The translations under genes and the position numbers were made by a program. Of a stretch of 64,000 bases of DNA, positions 11,619-22,534 are shown piece after piece (position 1 is the stretch's first letter; each line of letters starts with the position of its first letter). Under the pieces are notes generated by a model. The model made no database searches, was not told the origin of the DNA, and saw only the letters and a list, made by a program, of their open reading frames with translations. The stretch is from Paramecium tetraurelia (taxonomy: Eukaryota; Ciliophora; Oligohymenophorea; Peniculida; Parameciidae), in the NCBI RefSeq assembly GCF_000165425.1, contig NW_001798989.1:496001-560000 (forward strand). Reading direction: 5' to 3'.

Positions 11619-13304
11619 TCATTACAAATTCTCTAATAATGCAAGAAATTCATTCTCTTCAATTAAACCATCCTTATTGTCATCACAAGAGGTTAAAATT
11701 TCTTACCAAGCATTATTATCAATTTAAATTCCACCAAATATCTCCTGTATTTCTGATCTGGAAATAGTACCATTACCATCCAAATCAAAAAGCCTAAATG
11801 CAGCTCTCAGACTTTCTTTCAATATTCGTTTCTCTTACATAACTGAAGCAGTAATAAATTCAGTAAAATCGATTTTTCCAGAATCATTAGTATCCATTTG
11901 ACTCATAATCTCTTTTATCATGTTTTAGGAAGTTATTTAATTTATATTGACCATGAGCATTCCTTGAAGTATTTCTTCTTCAGATAGTACACCATCTCCA
12001 TTATTGTCAAGTCTTTTAAAAGCCTCTAAGCATTTTTCGCATTCTTCTTTTTTAAGTGTTTATATTGTAATAAATTGGTAGATCGCCACTCTTAAATTAT
12101 TATAGCCTTTAAATTAAGTGATATTTCTGAAAAAGGTTTAGTCAAAATTTAAACTCTTCTAAGATTACATTTAAATCCAACTATGACTCATTGCCTCCTT
12201 CATAGAAATTCTTTTGTTTGGATCTTTTTCAATCATGAGTTTAATCAAATCAAGAGCATCCTGGCTTATCCTTTAAATAATTTATGCTTTTTAATGCTTT
12301 ATTCATATAGTACCATTAAATTCAATTTTCGCTTATTAAGCTAGTTGCAAAGTTTCATATCGGTTTTTTCCTCTAAACGGAGCCTTTCCGATTAATAATA
12401 TATAAAGAATCACACCACATGACCAAACATCCACTTTCTCATCGTATCCATTGGATCTTAGAATTTCAGGGGCTAAATAATAAGGAGTGCCAATTTTAGT
12501 TGTGAGCTTTTTGGACATCATCTTTTCACTTGCTCCGAAGTCAATAACTCTCAAATTCGAATTGATGTCTAAAGTATCAAATAATATGTTTTCAGGCTGA
12601 CAAATATCATATTTATCATACTTTAAGGTCTCTATGGACAATCTTTCTTTCATGGCAATATATCATGGCAGACAATATTTATTTCATATATGTTTTTGCT
12701 ATTTCTTCTGAATAATTAGTTATTGTTCTGACCCTGTCTAAGAGTTCCCCTCCATCTAAGCATTCAGTGATTATATAGAAATGTTGGTTATCACTGAAGA
12801 GTTCAAGAATTTTCACTATATTTGGATGATCTAAGGTTTTTAGTATTTCAGTTTCTCGGAATAATAGAGATTCATTCTCGATTGATTATCTGATAACAAC
12901 CTTTGCAGCCCTTATCAATTTGGTTTTTAAATGCCTAACTTAATACACTTCTCCAAAGCCTCCTTGGCCTAATTTCTTTATTATTTCATAATGGAATAGA
13001 AATTTCTCGCCATCATTCTATTTTCTGATCAATAAATTAGGAGATAATTGTAGATCTGATTGATATTTTATTTGAGGATTTGAACAATAAGAACCAGAGT
13101 TACTTTCAGGGCTCTCCTAATTTAAGGCCCTAACTTCATTTTAAATTATTTTTAGTTATTCAGAAGTTGCTTATTTTTATACATTCTCCTCTTGGATTGC
13201 TTAATCAATAATTCCATCCACCTATTTAATAGTATCCTAAGCTAAAATTATGAGATGTCAATACCTTAATTGTCAACTTAAGACTTATAAATACAATTTC
13301 CCAT
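11619..13304 (-). CDS. Calcium-dependent protein kinase (CDPK) with N-myristoylation motif
   Basis: ATG 13304 to TGA 11619, introns 13242-13264, 12597-12621 and 12287-12313 (23, 25, 27 nt), about 536 aa. It begins MGNC, a myristoylation plus palmitoylation signal, predicting membrane attachment. The kinase domain (roughly residues 87-345) has the glycine loop GQGGFGEVY, the HRDLKPEN catalytic loop, DFG and an APE motif (YYLAPEILRSNGY). Four EF-hands follow with loops starting DNNGDG, DTNDSG, DLDGNG and DDNKDG. All have acidic ligands, so all four probably bind Ca2+. The enzyme phosphorylates Ser/Thr when Ca2+ releases the autoinhibitory segment between the kinase and the EF-hands. Catalytic residues are complete. 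The family call is secure; which isoform it is remains unknown. Confidence 0.92.
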
Positions 13305-13513
13305 TAAGAATTTACTAAAATTGCGTAATAATATATTTTTATGGTTATGAATAAATTTATAAAATATTGGGTTTTTTAAGTTGAAATCTTCTTAAAGATT
13401 CTTAGAATCAATTTTCTATAATGTTTTAAATTTATATACACTATGTTTATGGAATATAAATGCAATTGATATTTTCGAACAAAATAAATCATTTAAATCA
13501 ATAATTAATTGTT

Positions 13514-14673
13514 ATGCTTCACATTCCAGACGTAGTAATTGGTATTGAAAGAGCCAATCATAAACATTTCGATGACATCTACGAAACCTAAAAACTAGCA
13601 AACCCTGTGAAAATATCCATGATTAAAATCCAATATAACAAGGAGCATGTCACAGGAGTCAAGCTTAAATACAAAGCAATTGATGGAAGAGTAGCTAAAG
13701 GAACTTGCTCAATGAAGTTCAAATTGCTCGGAGGCTTGCTCTCTGGAACAAAGAAAGAAAAATACAATATCGCTGACGGTAATAATTTAATATAATCATT
13801 CAGATGATTTCATCAAGGAAATACATGGATATGTTGGCACAGAAATTAATCAATTTGGATTTACAACTTACAAAGGAGTTAGTCACAGGTGCGGTATAGC
13901 AAAAGGAGTGTCGTTTTCTCACCACTTTCCACTTCATACATTCTCCTCAGCAAGAGGCTCATACGATAAGTTCTTGGACTTTATAGCCTTTAGAGTAGTA
14001 CCTCTTACTCCTGATTAATTGAAAAAATTGGTAATAAATATAGCAATATTCTAAGGGATTGGGTTAAGGGAATGTTAATGTTGTTGTCACATAAGTCACT
14101 CAACCTCCTCCTCCTCAACCCTAGCTCCAATAGCCAGGATAATACCCTCCACCAGGATAGTATCCTCCCCCAGGATAATACCCTCCACCTGGATAGTATC
14201 CACCTCCTGGACAATACCCCCCACCTGGATAATACCCACCTCCTGGACAATATCCACCACCTGGATAACAACCTCCACCTGGACAATATCCTCCTCCAGG
14301 ATATCCAGGATAACAACCACCTCCTGGGTAATATCCTCCACCTGGACAATATCCACCACCTGGACAGTATCCACCAGGATAATACCCTCCCCCTGGATAG
14401 TACCCTCCTCCTGGATAATATCCACCTGGACAGTATCCACCTGGATAGTATCCACCTCCTGGATAATACCCTCCACCATAAAATACTACTGTTATCATCG
14501 AGTAGCAAGGTCCTCCACCCCCTCAATAACATAGTGGTGGAGGCGGTGCCGTTGCTGGAGCACTTATTGGAGGTGCTTTGATTGGGGCTGCTTTGGCAAA
14601 CGATAATCACCACCATCATCATCATCATGGTCCAAATGTTGTTGTTGTGAAAAAGCACGGTCATCATCATTGA
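13514..14673 (+). CDS. Jacalin-like domain protein with PPPGQY-repeat tail
   Basis: ATG 13514, introns 13779-13803 and 14031-14055 (25 nt each), TGA 14671-14673, about 369 aa. Residues 1-~165 form a beta-rich domain (VKISMIKIQYNKEHVTGVKL ... FGFTTYKGVSH ... LDFIAFRVVPLTP) resembling jacalin-like lectin folds. Then come about 20 copies of a PPPGQY-type unit (14112-14478), a Gly/Ala hydrophobic stretch (AVAGALIGGALIGAALA) and His-rich segments near the end. PGQ/Y-rich tails are known in annexins, rhodopsin and synaptic proteins, where they drive self-association. Whether the AGAL stretch inserts in a membrane is open. Its neighbour is a tandem copy of the first domain. Reversed frames of the repeat give GGGYYPGG-like artefacts and are not genes. 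Confidence 0.78.
14112..14478 (+). repeat. In-frame PPPGQY minisatellite
   Basis: Tandem 15-18 bp units coding for (P)PPGQY or PPGQQ, with synonymous changes among CCT/CCA/CCC and among CAA/CAG/TAA/TAG. Glutamine is written with all four codons within one repeat. This shows selection on protein sequence, not recent DNA duplication alone. Confidence 0.85.
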
Positions 14674-14727
14674 ATTTATTTAGCCATTATTCAATATATA
14701 TAAGCATTAATATTAAGTATCTTTAAA

Positions 14728-15296
14728 ATGTAAAAAAATGAAATCCATATAGGTATAGAAAGGGAAAACCATAAATTATTTGATGATCTCTAGAAAATGG
14801 ATCTTCTAGCTCAACCCATAACAATTTCTATGATTAAAATTTAATTTACTCATGAGAGAATTTTAGGGATCAAAATAAAATACAGAGGGATGGATGGAAA
14901 AACCATTGTTGGCTAAAGTAGTAGAAAACTCAAAATATTTGGAGTGCATTTTGAGAAGTTTAAAATAGATAAAAGTAAACCAATAACTATTATTAGATGA
15001 TTGTATAAAAGAAATCTTTGGATTTGCAAGTACTTCAATCAATTAGCTCGGATTCAGAACATACAAAGGCCATTAGGTAACTTGTGGATCGCCGAAGGGA
15101 TAAACATTCTCTTACTAAATACCAAATCACACATTCATAGCAGCAAAAGGATCTCATGAAGAATTTTTAGAATATCTTTGTTTTAGAGTAATCCCATTAA
15201 CCCAAGAATAAATAACTAATTTGGTATAATATATATAAATATGATCATCAGGGAATCGATACTCAAATAAATAAATAACAATCCTTTCAAACATGA
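14728..15296 (+). CDS. Jacalin-like domain protein, tandem paralogue without tail
   Basis: ATG 14728, introns 14975-14996 (22 nt) and 15224-15251 (28 nt), TGA 15294-15296, about 172 aa. The sequence parallels the preceding gene over the whole first domain (IHIGIERENHKLFDDLQKMD; LGFRTYKGHQVTCG; YLCFRVIPLTQEQITNLG). Both introns sit at equivalent places, so this is a tandem duplicate. After the domain only a short tail follows (IDTQINKQQSFQT), lacking the PPPGQY and His-rich parts. The gap to the upstream stop is 54 bp. Function unknown; sugar binding is a family-based guess. Confidence 0.75.
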
Positions 15297-15410
15297 ATTA
15301 TAAATAATCTTAATCAGAATTTTAAATATACTTAAGGCTACTTATTTATAATAATTAAATTATGAGAAAAATAAATTTTTAATTTCATATTTCTTCATGA
15401 ATTCTAATGA

Positions 15411-15990
15411 TAAAATCTATATTTTTAAAGCTGTCTAAATTAAAGTAAATCAACATTAGAAACATTGTTTTGCAAAGCAAATAAACTATGCTAAAAATTT
15501 TTATATTAATTATTAGAATAATTTCTATTCATAATAAAAGGAACTGTCAAAGATTAACGCAAAATCAACTATTACTCAATTTAAACTCTGATTACATTAA
15601 GCAATAGGATTCTTGATGAGTAATGCTTTGATATCATTGATCCCACAAATGAGGAACTATAAAAATAGAATAGAATATTTGAGACAACTTTTCACATATT
15701 TTAATGAGTTATGTAAAAGTGTTGAGTAATTCAAATAATAAAGACCAATTTCAAATCTTAGGAAATAGTAATGTCTCTAGTTGATAATTCGAGGATACTA
15801 AATCATTAAAAAGGAAAACAAAACTAAAACCTATTTAGTAATTAGTGATAAGTAAATGTTAGCATTAAATATTCAATCAGATAATGTGATGATTATAAAA
15901 ATAGTGATATCCTAAAGAAAAATAACTGCCTAAATTGAGTAGGTTGAATATAAGCAATAGGTTAGTAAGAAGATGAGGAGTTTTTGCTGA
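15411..15990 (+). pseudogene. Unresolved coding region or gene remnant
   Basis: Between 15411 and about 15700 one frame reads protein-like sequence (EQFLFIIKGTVKDQRKINYY; DEQCFDIIDPTNEELQKQNR) faintly recalling a cyclic-nucleotide-binding fold. It lacks an in-frame ATG. Another frame with ATG 15616 runs to TGA 15988. I could not connect them with normal introns. It may be a multi-exon gene or a decaying copy. Confidence 0.25.
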
Positions 15991-16287
15991 ATTAAAATAT
16001 TGTAATAATAGGAAAATAAAGATGACATAGAAATTCAAGGAATAATGGTCGAATATAATAAAAGGGGTTAAGGGAAGTGTGAAATTCCTCTTAACTTCCT
16101 TTTTATTGGTTACAAAAGTACTAGAATTAATAAAGGTTCAGTGATTGCAGATATATGAGTTTATATTTCTATGCATTACTCGATAATTCACTTAGGATAG
16201 GCATTTTTTGTTGTTCTCAAGAAGTCTAAACGAGGTGATATGTGAGATTATTTTTTCTCATCGACTTAAATTAATTATTTCATTATA

Positions 16288-16896
16288 ATGAATTCACAAT
16301 TATAGGGAATTCCAGATAACTTGGATTAGAAATTAGAATTTTTTAATGAGCGTAAACAACAGGAACTCCAGAAGAGGGCTAGAATACTAAAATACTCTCA
16401 TTTAAAAAGCAAAGGCTATACTTTTGGTTTGGGTAGAAATGTAACTTTATTTCATGTACATCCTAGCCTATGGAAAAACAATTAGAAACTCCAGGGCCAG
16501 GTCATTATATAACTCAATAGTCTGAAACTCCAATCAGTTACAGTATGGGTGTAAGACTCAATCAGAAAGGTAATTGTAATAGCATTGCATTAGTTCATAA
16601 ATTTGAGGCTCCTCCTTTGGGAACTTATGAAATCAAAGGTTTAGATAAATATGGTTATTATACTAACTCCAAATTTAAAAATGCTTGTGCAACTCTCTTC
16701 AGTCCGCTGAAAAACAGTAATGCTAAACAAGTACTGTGAATTCTTTAAAAAGTCAATTGTAACTCCAGGTCCTGGTGATTATGAATTACCAGGAAGTATT
16801 AATTCAAGAGGGAAGTATTTCGTTTCTAATTTTAAAACAAATCAAGGTTGGGCTCTTGGTAAAAAATCACTTTCTCAAAGAAAGGCTTATTATTGA
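16288..16896 (+). CDS. SHIPPO-repeat (sperm-tail PG-rich) protein
   Basis: ATG 16288, introns 16441-16466 (26 nt) and 16731-16752 (22 nt), TGA 16894-16896, about 186 aa. Three sperm-tail PG-rich repeats are visible around the cores TPGPGHY, APPLGTYEIKG and TPGPGDYELPG, each followed by an aromatic stretch. Proteins with these repeats associate with ciliary or flagellar microtubules and with cortical structures. A role in cilia or basal-body-linked fibres fits a ciliate. The N-terminus has a charged helix (ERKQQELQKRARILKYSHLK). Length is at the short end of the family. The call rests on the repeated PGPGxY motif and is fairly secure. Confidence 0.82.
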
Positions 16897-17000
16897 AAAG
16901 ATAATGAATTAAATTTTCTAAAAATTATTATTATTGTTAAATTCTCAAAGATAGCTTAGTCGCAATAATGCAATCTTTGCTTATAAAAATAATAAATAAA

Positions 17001-18530
17001 ATGAAAAAGTAATCTTCACATCATTCTAAGACTGAGCCTTCAATTCGCAAGTCTAATAAAACACCCACAAGTCCCATAATCAATCTTAAGGCTGACGATT
17101 AATTGACACAAAGTCAAATTAACTATGACTTTCTAAAAACATAATAATCGTTTCGCAGTTCTGCAAGTCCATAGGCTTAGAATTCATCTCTAAGGTAAAC
17201 CATTTCATAATCTTATTAAGTTCTAAAGCAACATACTCTGCAAAGACTCTAATGTAAAATAACTAAAAAAAATAAATGCAGATCTTATCAAAATAGAGAA
17301 TGTAAAATATGCATGAACGTTCAATAATAAAAGTGATGGGTCTGAATATGGAGGCTATTTGTCACAGGAGAAATCATGAAAACAATAAAATGTTATACTT
17401 TTGTCAATACTCCGATTGCAAGGCTGATAGTAGAATAGGTTGTTCATATTGTTTAGTAGAATAGCATAGTGATCATTCCACACAGATAATGGAAGTGTAG
17501 ACATTCTGTAAATTATTCGATGATAAAAAAAAACAAGTAAAAGTATAGTGAATTTCCTTAGTTTATGAACTTAAGTGAATCTATCCTCAAGCCACCTGAT
17601 AAAACACCAGAAATCAAATTTTATTTTGATTAACTAAAACAGTATCTGTTAGATCGTTTGGTTTTTATAGAAAAGAATGTTTTATAATCAATGAACTAGT
17701 AATTAGAATGGAATCAACTAGAAAAAGAATTATTAAATCAAATAATTAGTTTAGGTTCTAAGAATATATATGAAATGTCTTAAGACGAATTAAAGGAGAG
17801 TTTAGATTTTATCTAAGGAAAACACCTTTAAGAGTTAGAATAGATGAAATAAGAAACAAACCATTATTTGGGTTAAAAAATAAGTTAAGTTGAAAAAGCA
17901 TGGAATGAATATAAAAAATAATTAGAAGTTGATCTCAGTCATCTTTTAGATGAAAATAATAAATTAGTATTCTTAGATCCTCAAAGTAAAGAATTCCTAG
18001 AATACAAATTAAATTTTTATGAATAAAAGGAAAAGAAAGTTAAAGAAATGCGATAGCCCTATTTTACATAATTAGAAGTAATTAAGGAGGAAGAGTAATA
18101 TTAATAGGAGACCTTGAAAAAGATAATGAGTCTATAGAATTCAGATTTTAATTTAAAAGATGAAGAAAATAAGAAGGAAAAGGACAAAGTCACCAAGGCT
18201 GAATAATTCTTAAAACAATAAAAATATATAAAATAACGTGAAAAAGAGAGGGAAAAAGAGAGAGAAAAAGAGAGAGAAAGAGAGAAACTACTTTTGACAT
18301 TTCCATATAAAATATACACAGAAGAATGTGGTCACAGAGTTTAATGTAATACAATTCCCATCTTTGGATGTTGTAACAAAGCCTATCCATGTGCTAAATG
18401 TCATGGGAATATTGCTCATCCTGCAAGGATTCAAGTGCCTAGCTATAGGTATTGTATGAAATGTCTTGAAATCTATCTTGTAATGTATCCCACTAATTAT
18501 TCTGTGAATTGTCTGAAATGTTAAAAATGA
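17001..18530 (+). CDS. Coiled-coil protein with N- and C-terminal Cys/His zinc motifs
   Basis: ATG 17001, introns 17302-17333 (32 nt) and 17537-17561 (25 nt), TGA 18528-18530, about 490 aa. After a basic Ser/Gln-rich start comes a B-box-like cluster (ICHRRNH ... YFCQYSDCKADSRIGCSYCL ... HSDH). A long helical region follows, ending in a repeated EKEREKEREK charged helix (18238-18285). The last ~75 residues have a dense Cys/His set: EECGHRVQC, GCCNKAYPCAKCHGNIAH, YCMKCLE and NCLKCQK. The CC..YPC..CH...H core resembles the CHY zinc finger seen in ubiquitin-ligase and mitochondrial proteins. The alternative, a RING-like fold, lacks the spacing. Function unassigned. The 32-nt first intron is longer than usual and less certain. 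Confidence 0.7.
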
Positions 18531-18807
18531 TTAAATTTTGAAAAATATAATTATCACAGTGATTAACAAATCAATCAAATAAGTGTTTTGTTTCTTTTTT
18601 GCTAGCTTCAAACTTTCTATGAATTAATAAAAATACTCAATTTTCTATATTAGAATCAGAACAATTTATTTCTTCCATAGAATCAAAAATAAAGGTATTT
18701 AAGTTCAAAGGCTTCCTAAAATACTCGATTTATTATAATTAAACGATAAAACAATAAAATGTTAATAGTAAAAATTAAGAGAATAATTAATACATTATAA
18801 TTATAAA

Positions 18808-20188
18808 TCAGCCAGTTGATTTAGAACTAACTCTTCTACATACTTAATCATTATCTTGAACTGAATCAGAGCTAAATCTTTGACCTCCTTTCACCGAATC
18901 CATCACTGGAATTTAACACTTGGGAGGCAATTCATTATTAAAGTAATCTACATCTAGATCATCATCTAATTTCTTTTTCTGGCTCTGCACACTCAAAAGT
19001 TCTTTTTAAATTAAGTATCTTTCCGATCTGACTTGGCTGAAATTTTGACTATTCTGATTGGAGTTGGGTTTGAATGGATCATTAATGAATGGATGCTTTA
19101 AAGCATCTTGAACAGATATCCTTAGTTTAGGATTAATCTCGAGCATTTAACTCAATAAGTCTTAAGCACTTGAAGGAATTCGTATTAGTTATAAAGACTT
19201 AAGGTTGAAGGAGCATTTTTTATTTTCTGATATTAGTTCTGCTAGACTAGATCCCTGAAACAAATCCTTTTTTGCTAATCTAATAATATTTTGGAATCTT
19301 ACAATTTATAGAATACACATCCTAGAGAAAACATATCGCATTCACATCCATATTATTGATCTAAAAAGATCTCAGGGGCTATATAACCTGGAGTACCGCA
19401 TTTCTTAGGTTCAGTTCCTACCTTAGCTGAGTTACTGAAATTAATTAATTTAACAACTTTTTTCTTGTTTTATTATTACTCATATAGTATATTTTCTGGT
19501 TAGATGTCTCTATGCATCACATTGATTGACTCTAGATATTGTAATATCTGCAAGCATTCCACAAGTATTGATTAAATCAAGCGAAGGTTCAATTATAGTT
19601 TTGAAGTGTTAATAATAGTAGTTAACTTTTCTCCTTGCATTTTTTCCATAATGATATAGTACATATCTTAAGTGGAGAAGAATTCCTCGAAATTAGGGAC
19701 GCCTTAATGGTTTAAGAGTTTGAGAATATTAAGTTCCCCATAGATGATATTTTGATCATCCATCTAATCCTTCTATACACACCTGGCTATTAAATTGGCA
19801 GTGTTATCACTCTTTTTCAGGATTTCGAATTCATTACTTAATTCTTTAGATTAATGAGTAGTTAAAGTGTAGAACAGATTAAAATCAGTTGATGTCACAT
19901 GTTTTTGTAGTTACTTTTTCAAATTTGAAATGACTTGGGGCTTTGCATGAAACCATTTAAACTTTTGATTCGCTTTCAATCCAAAAGCTTACTCTTGACC
20001 TGTTAAATTCCAAGTAATTTCAACAGACCAATCTAGTTTGATAATATATTTAGGTTTCCTCGAAGTCTAAATTAACTAGGATTATTTAATACAGCATCAA
20101 TTAACCTAAGTTATTCATCCTGGATATCTATTTGATATATAGTATCTTTGAATAAATGCTTTCTCAAACATATAAAATCTAAATTCAT
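18808..20188 (-). CDS. CAMK-like protein kinase fold, predicted pseudokinase
   Basis: ATG 20188, introns 20067-20092 (26 nt) and 19280-19302 (23 nt), TGA 18808-18810, about 443 aa. An N-terminal ~125-residue region (PH-like position before the kinase, containing WSVEITWNLTGQE) precedes a kinase fold. The C-lobe is clear: GTPGYIAPEIFLDQQYGCEC, DMFSLGCVFY, and a subdomain XI LRISVQDALKHPF. Key residues are changed: the glycine loop is absent, the VAIK lysine position reads LIAR, the catalytic loop is HRDIQPEN (Lys to Gln), and DFG is NFS. It should therefore not transfer phosphate normally. Pseudokinases often act as scaffolds or allosteric partners. Start codons of this gene and the divergent coiled-coil gene are 14 bp apart. 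Confidence 0.8.
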
Positions 20189-20202
20189 TAAATAAATAAA
20201 AA
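20189..20202. promoter_or_regulatory. 14-bp bidirectional promoter gap
   Basis: The start codons of the pseudokinase and the divergent coiled-coil gene are separated by 14 bp (an AT-only run). 5' untranslated regions and promoters must lie inside the partner's coding sequence if both ATGs are correct. Confidence 0.55.
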
Positions 20203-21215
20203 ATGAAAACATCTCCTTAATCATTTTAAAGGGAAAATGAAGAAACAGTTTGGCACACCAGGAAATTGAGACAAGAGACTGAGAAGGATATTCAATTAAT
20301 GAAGAATCGTCTTAAATTATTAAAGAGAGGGGATGCACAGTTATCTAAGAGAATTGATGAAACCAAAAAGAAAACTTAATCTATGATTGACCTAAAGATG
20401 AATCATCATTAGTAGATTGAACAAGTAAGAAACTTTATATCTGTTTTATTAGAAAAAGCTAACACAAAAAAATGATGAAGCATAATTAAAGGAGAAATAG
20501 CTATTAAATTATGATCAAAAGAAACAATAAGAAGAATAGCTAGAAATGATTAAAAAAGCTATGGAATAAATTAAATTAGAGGAATATAAAAAAATTAAGT
20601 AACATTCCCAAATTATGCATTAGAGAGTTATCAATAAGAAATGCTGAAATGATCAATAAACAAAAATAAGATTTCATGGTTAAGAACAGGGAAAAAAGAG
20701 AACACATCAAAGAGATCATGCAAAAATCTAAATCCAATATTTCTCTCTATTGGAATGAAAAGCTGTCTCACATTTAAAAAGAAAATGAAAAGTATTCATT
20801 TCTAATCATATTTAATAGAGCCAAATAGGAAAATAAAAAAGCTTGTGAATAAAACAAGGCCTATTAGGAAAAAATGGAAATGGAAGAATCGTATATGATG
20901 CAGAAACTAATGAGATCTCAAGAAGTATAAAAGAAATTAGCCATTAAATTGGAAAAAGCAAAGAATTTGCCTCATGATGAATTTAATTAGATGATCAAAG
21001 AGGAAGAAGACAACTCTAATAATATCAAAACTAATAAAAGCGCTGAAATTCCAAGATGGTTACCAACTCCAGAGAAAGATTTTGCAATTATCCAAGACTT
21101 AGACACTGAACCTTAACAAGATTCAGATTAATAGAAAGATGATTAAGGATAGAAGGATGATTAAGAATAGAAGGATGATTAAGGATAGAAAGATGATTAA
21201 GGATAGCAAGAATGA
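20203..21215 (+). CDS. Coiled-coil protein with KDDQGQ-repeat C-terminus
   Basis: ATG 20203, introns 20425-20452 (28 nt) and 20599-20623 (25 nt), perhaps 20792-20818 (27 nt), TGA 21213-21215; 310 or 319 aa. Almost the entire protein is charged helix (RKLRQETEKDIQLMKNRLKL and similar), typical of ciliate cytoskeletal or basal-body-associated coiled coils. The end carries four tandem KDDQ(G/E)Q units, with Gln written as TAA/TAG. Removing 20792-20818 replaces an odd hydrophobic patch (SFLIIFNR) with continuous charged helix, so it is probably an intron even though retention keeps the frame open. Function unknown. Confidence 0.7.
21131..21205 (+). repeat. Tandem 18-bp coding repeat (KDDQGQ)
   Basis: Four near-identical 18-bp units (consensus AAGGATGATTAAGGATAG) at the 3' end of the coiled-coil gene. 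The low divergence implies recent expansion by slippage. Confidence 0.8.
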
Positions 21216-21752
21216 TATAAATATAATATCTAAATTAGATTTCATAATAATCTTACATATATCTTATTATAATAAAATCTATATACATCATAAAAAATTT
21301 GTTTTCTAAATATGAATCTACTATTATTATTCTAAAGCTTGTAAGAATATGATAAAAAATGAAATGAAAATATTCAGCTTTGAATTGTAATCGCTTATGA
21401 TTTATTGAAGAATATTTCATCGAAGTATATTATATAAATTTATATTATTTTCTTTTAAAAGAATATAATAAAAATTAAGGACTTCTATTAAAATTTAATA
21501 TTTTGAAGAGTAATTTAGGTATGAAATTCTATGATATGATTTGAACTAGGTCTATTCGAGATTATTAACATAATAAATAGTCATAAGCTTATCAGAAACT
21601 CCAGTATCTATTCTAAATAAAATTTTGTCTATGCACACGAGTCTAATTATATTATTTATTATTAGATTACAATAAAATAAAAGATTATATCAAACGAATA
21701 GATGGTATTTTGAACTAGATTTCATTAGATATTAAAATAACATATAAAATTT
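21216..21752. other. Intergenic, no gene seen
   Basis: About 530 bp of AT-rich DNA between two genes on the same strand. There is no frame with protein-like composition. Confidence 0.45.
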
Positions 21753-22471
21753 ATGTAAATTAATGGCCGTTTAACTTCAGGTGATAGATATCCCGAAGTC
21801 AATATAGAACAGGAGGCGGCTGAAATGGCATCCAGGATTTTGGAGAGAGTTCGTTAAAAATCAAATGCCAAATCTACTTAGAAACTTTTAGTAAAACCAG
21901 AAAATTTTAGATCAAGTGATTATATACCTAGGCCATCTGAAATTTAGTCAGTTAGAGAGGGAACCATATCTATTACTGATCGTAATGAACTCAAATTTGA
22001 ACAAAATTTCAATAAAATGAATCCCCTTAAGAATTATTTTAAATCAAACAATAATTAGATTGAAACTATGAAAACACCTCAAAGATCACAATTTAAATCA
22101 GCCTCTTCAGGTATGTAAGACATTTATCAAAAAACTGTAAAATTAAATAATAACAATTATTATGTTCCTGAACATCAATCATAATCCACTGCTGATAAAC
22201 CAGATAGTACTAAATTAATTAAACTAACGTATACAACCTTATTAATTATTATAGAGATAGTGTAAATAGTCTGGTCAATAAGAAATCTGATCTTTTAGCA
22301 AAACATAGAAGAGTTGAGAGTAATATGCAATTTAAATTGGTATTGAACGCAAAGCCTGATCAATTATAAACTCCTGTTAAGTCTAATAAAGAAGACATAG
22401 TTTCATAATTATTAGGTAGTTTGCGAAACCAAAAGAAATACTCAGATTATAAAAACTCAGCTTAAAAATGA
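21753..22471 (+). CDS. Unknown polar protein
   Basis: ATG 21753, intron 22229-22254 (26 nt), TGA 22469-22471, about 230 aa with length divisible by three. The sequence is hydrophilic and Ser/Asn/Lys/Gln-rich (for example QEAAEMASRILERVRQKSNA near the start). It has no Cys clusters, membrane segments or familiar motif. It is probably partly disordered. It is convergent with the ULK-like kinase gene, whose stop lies 63 bp away. The start could also be one of several nearby ATGs, but this one gives continuous charged sequence. Confidence 0.6.
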
Positions 22472-22534
22472 ATTACTAATATTAAATTGAATTTACTCCA
22501 ATTATAAATAGTTCCCCATATCAATATAAATAAA

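Noticed and set aside
14112-14478. CRISPR-like or satellite array
   Set aside because: The short units are in frame, vary mostly at synonymous sites and lack spacers; it is a coding repeat.
14005-14670. Minus-strand open frames over the PPPGQY repeat (including one rich in GGGYYPGG)
   Set aside because: They are antisense shadows of the repeat in the plus-strand jacalin-like gene, whose start, introns and paralogue support the plus strand.
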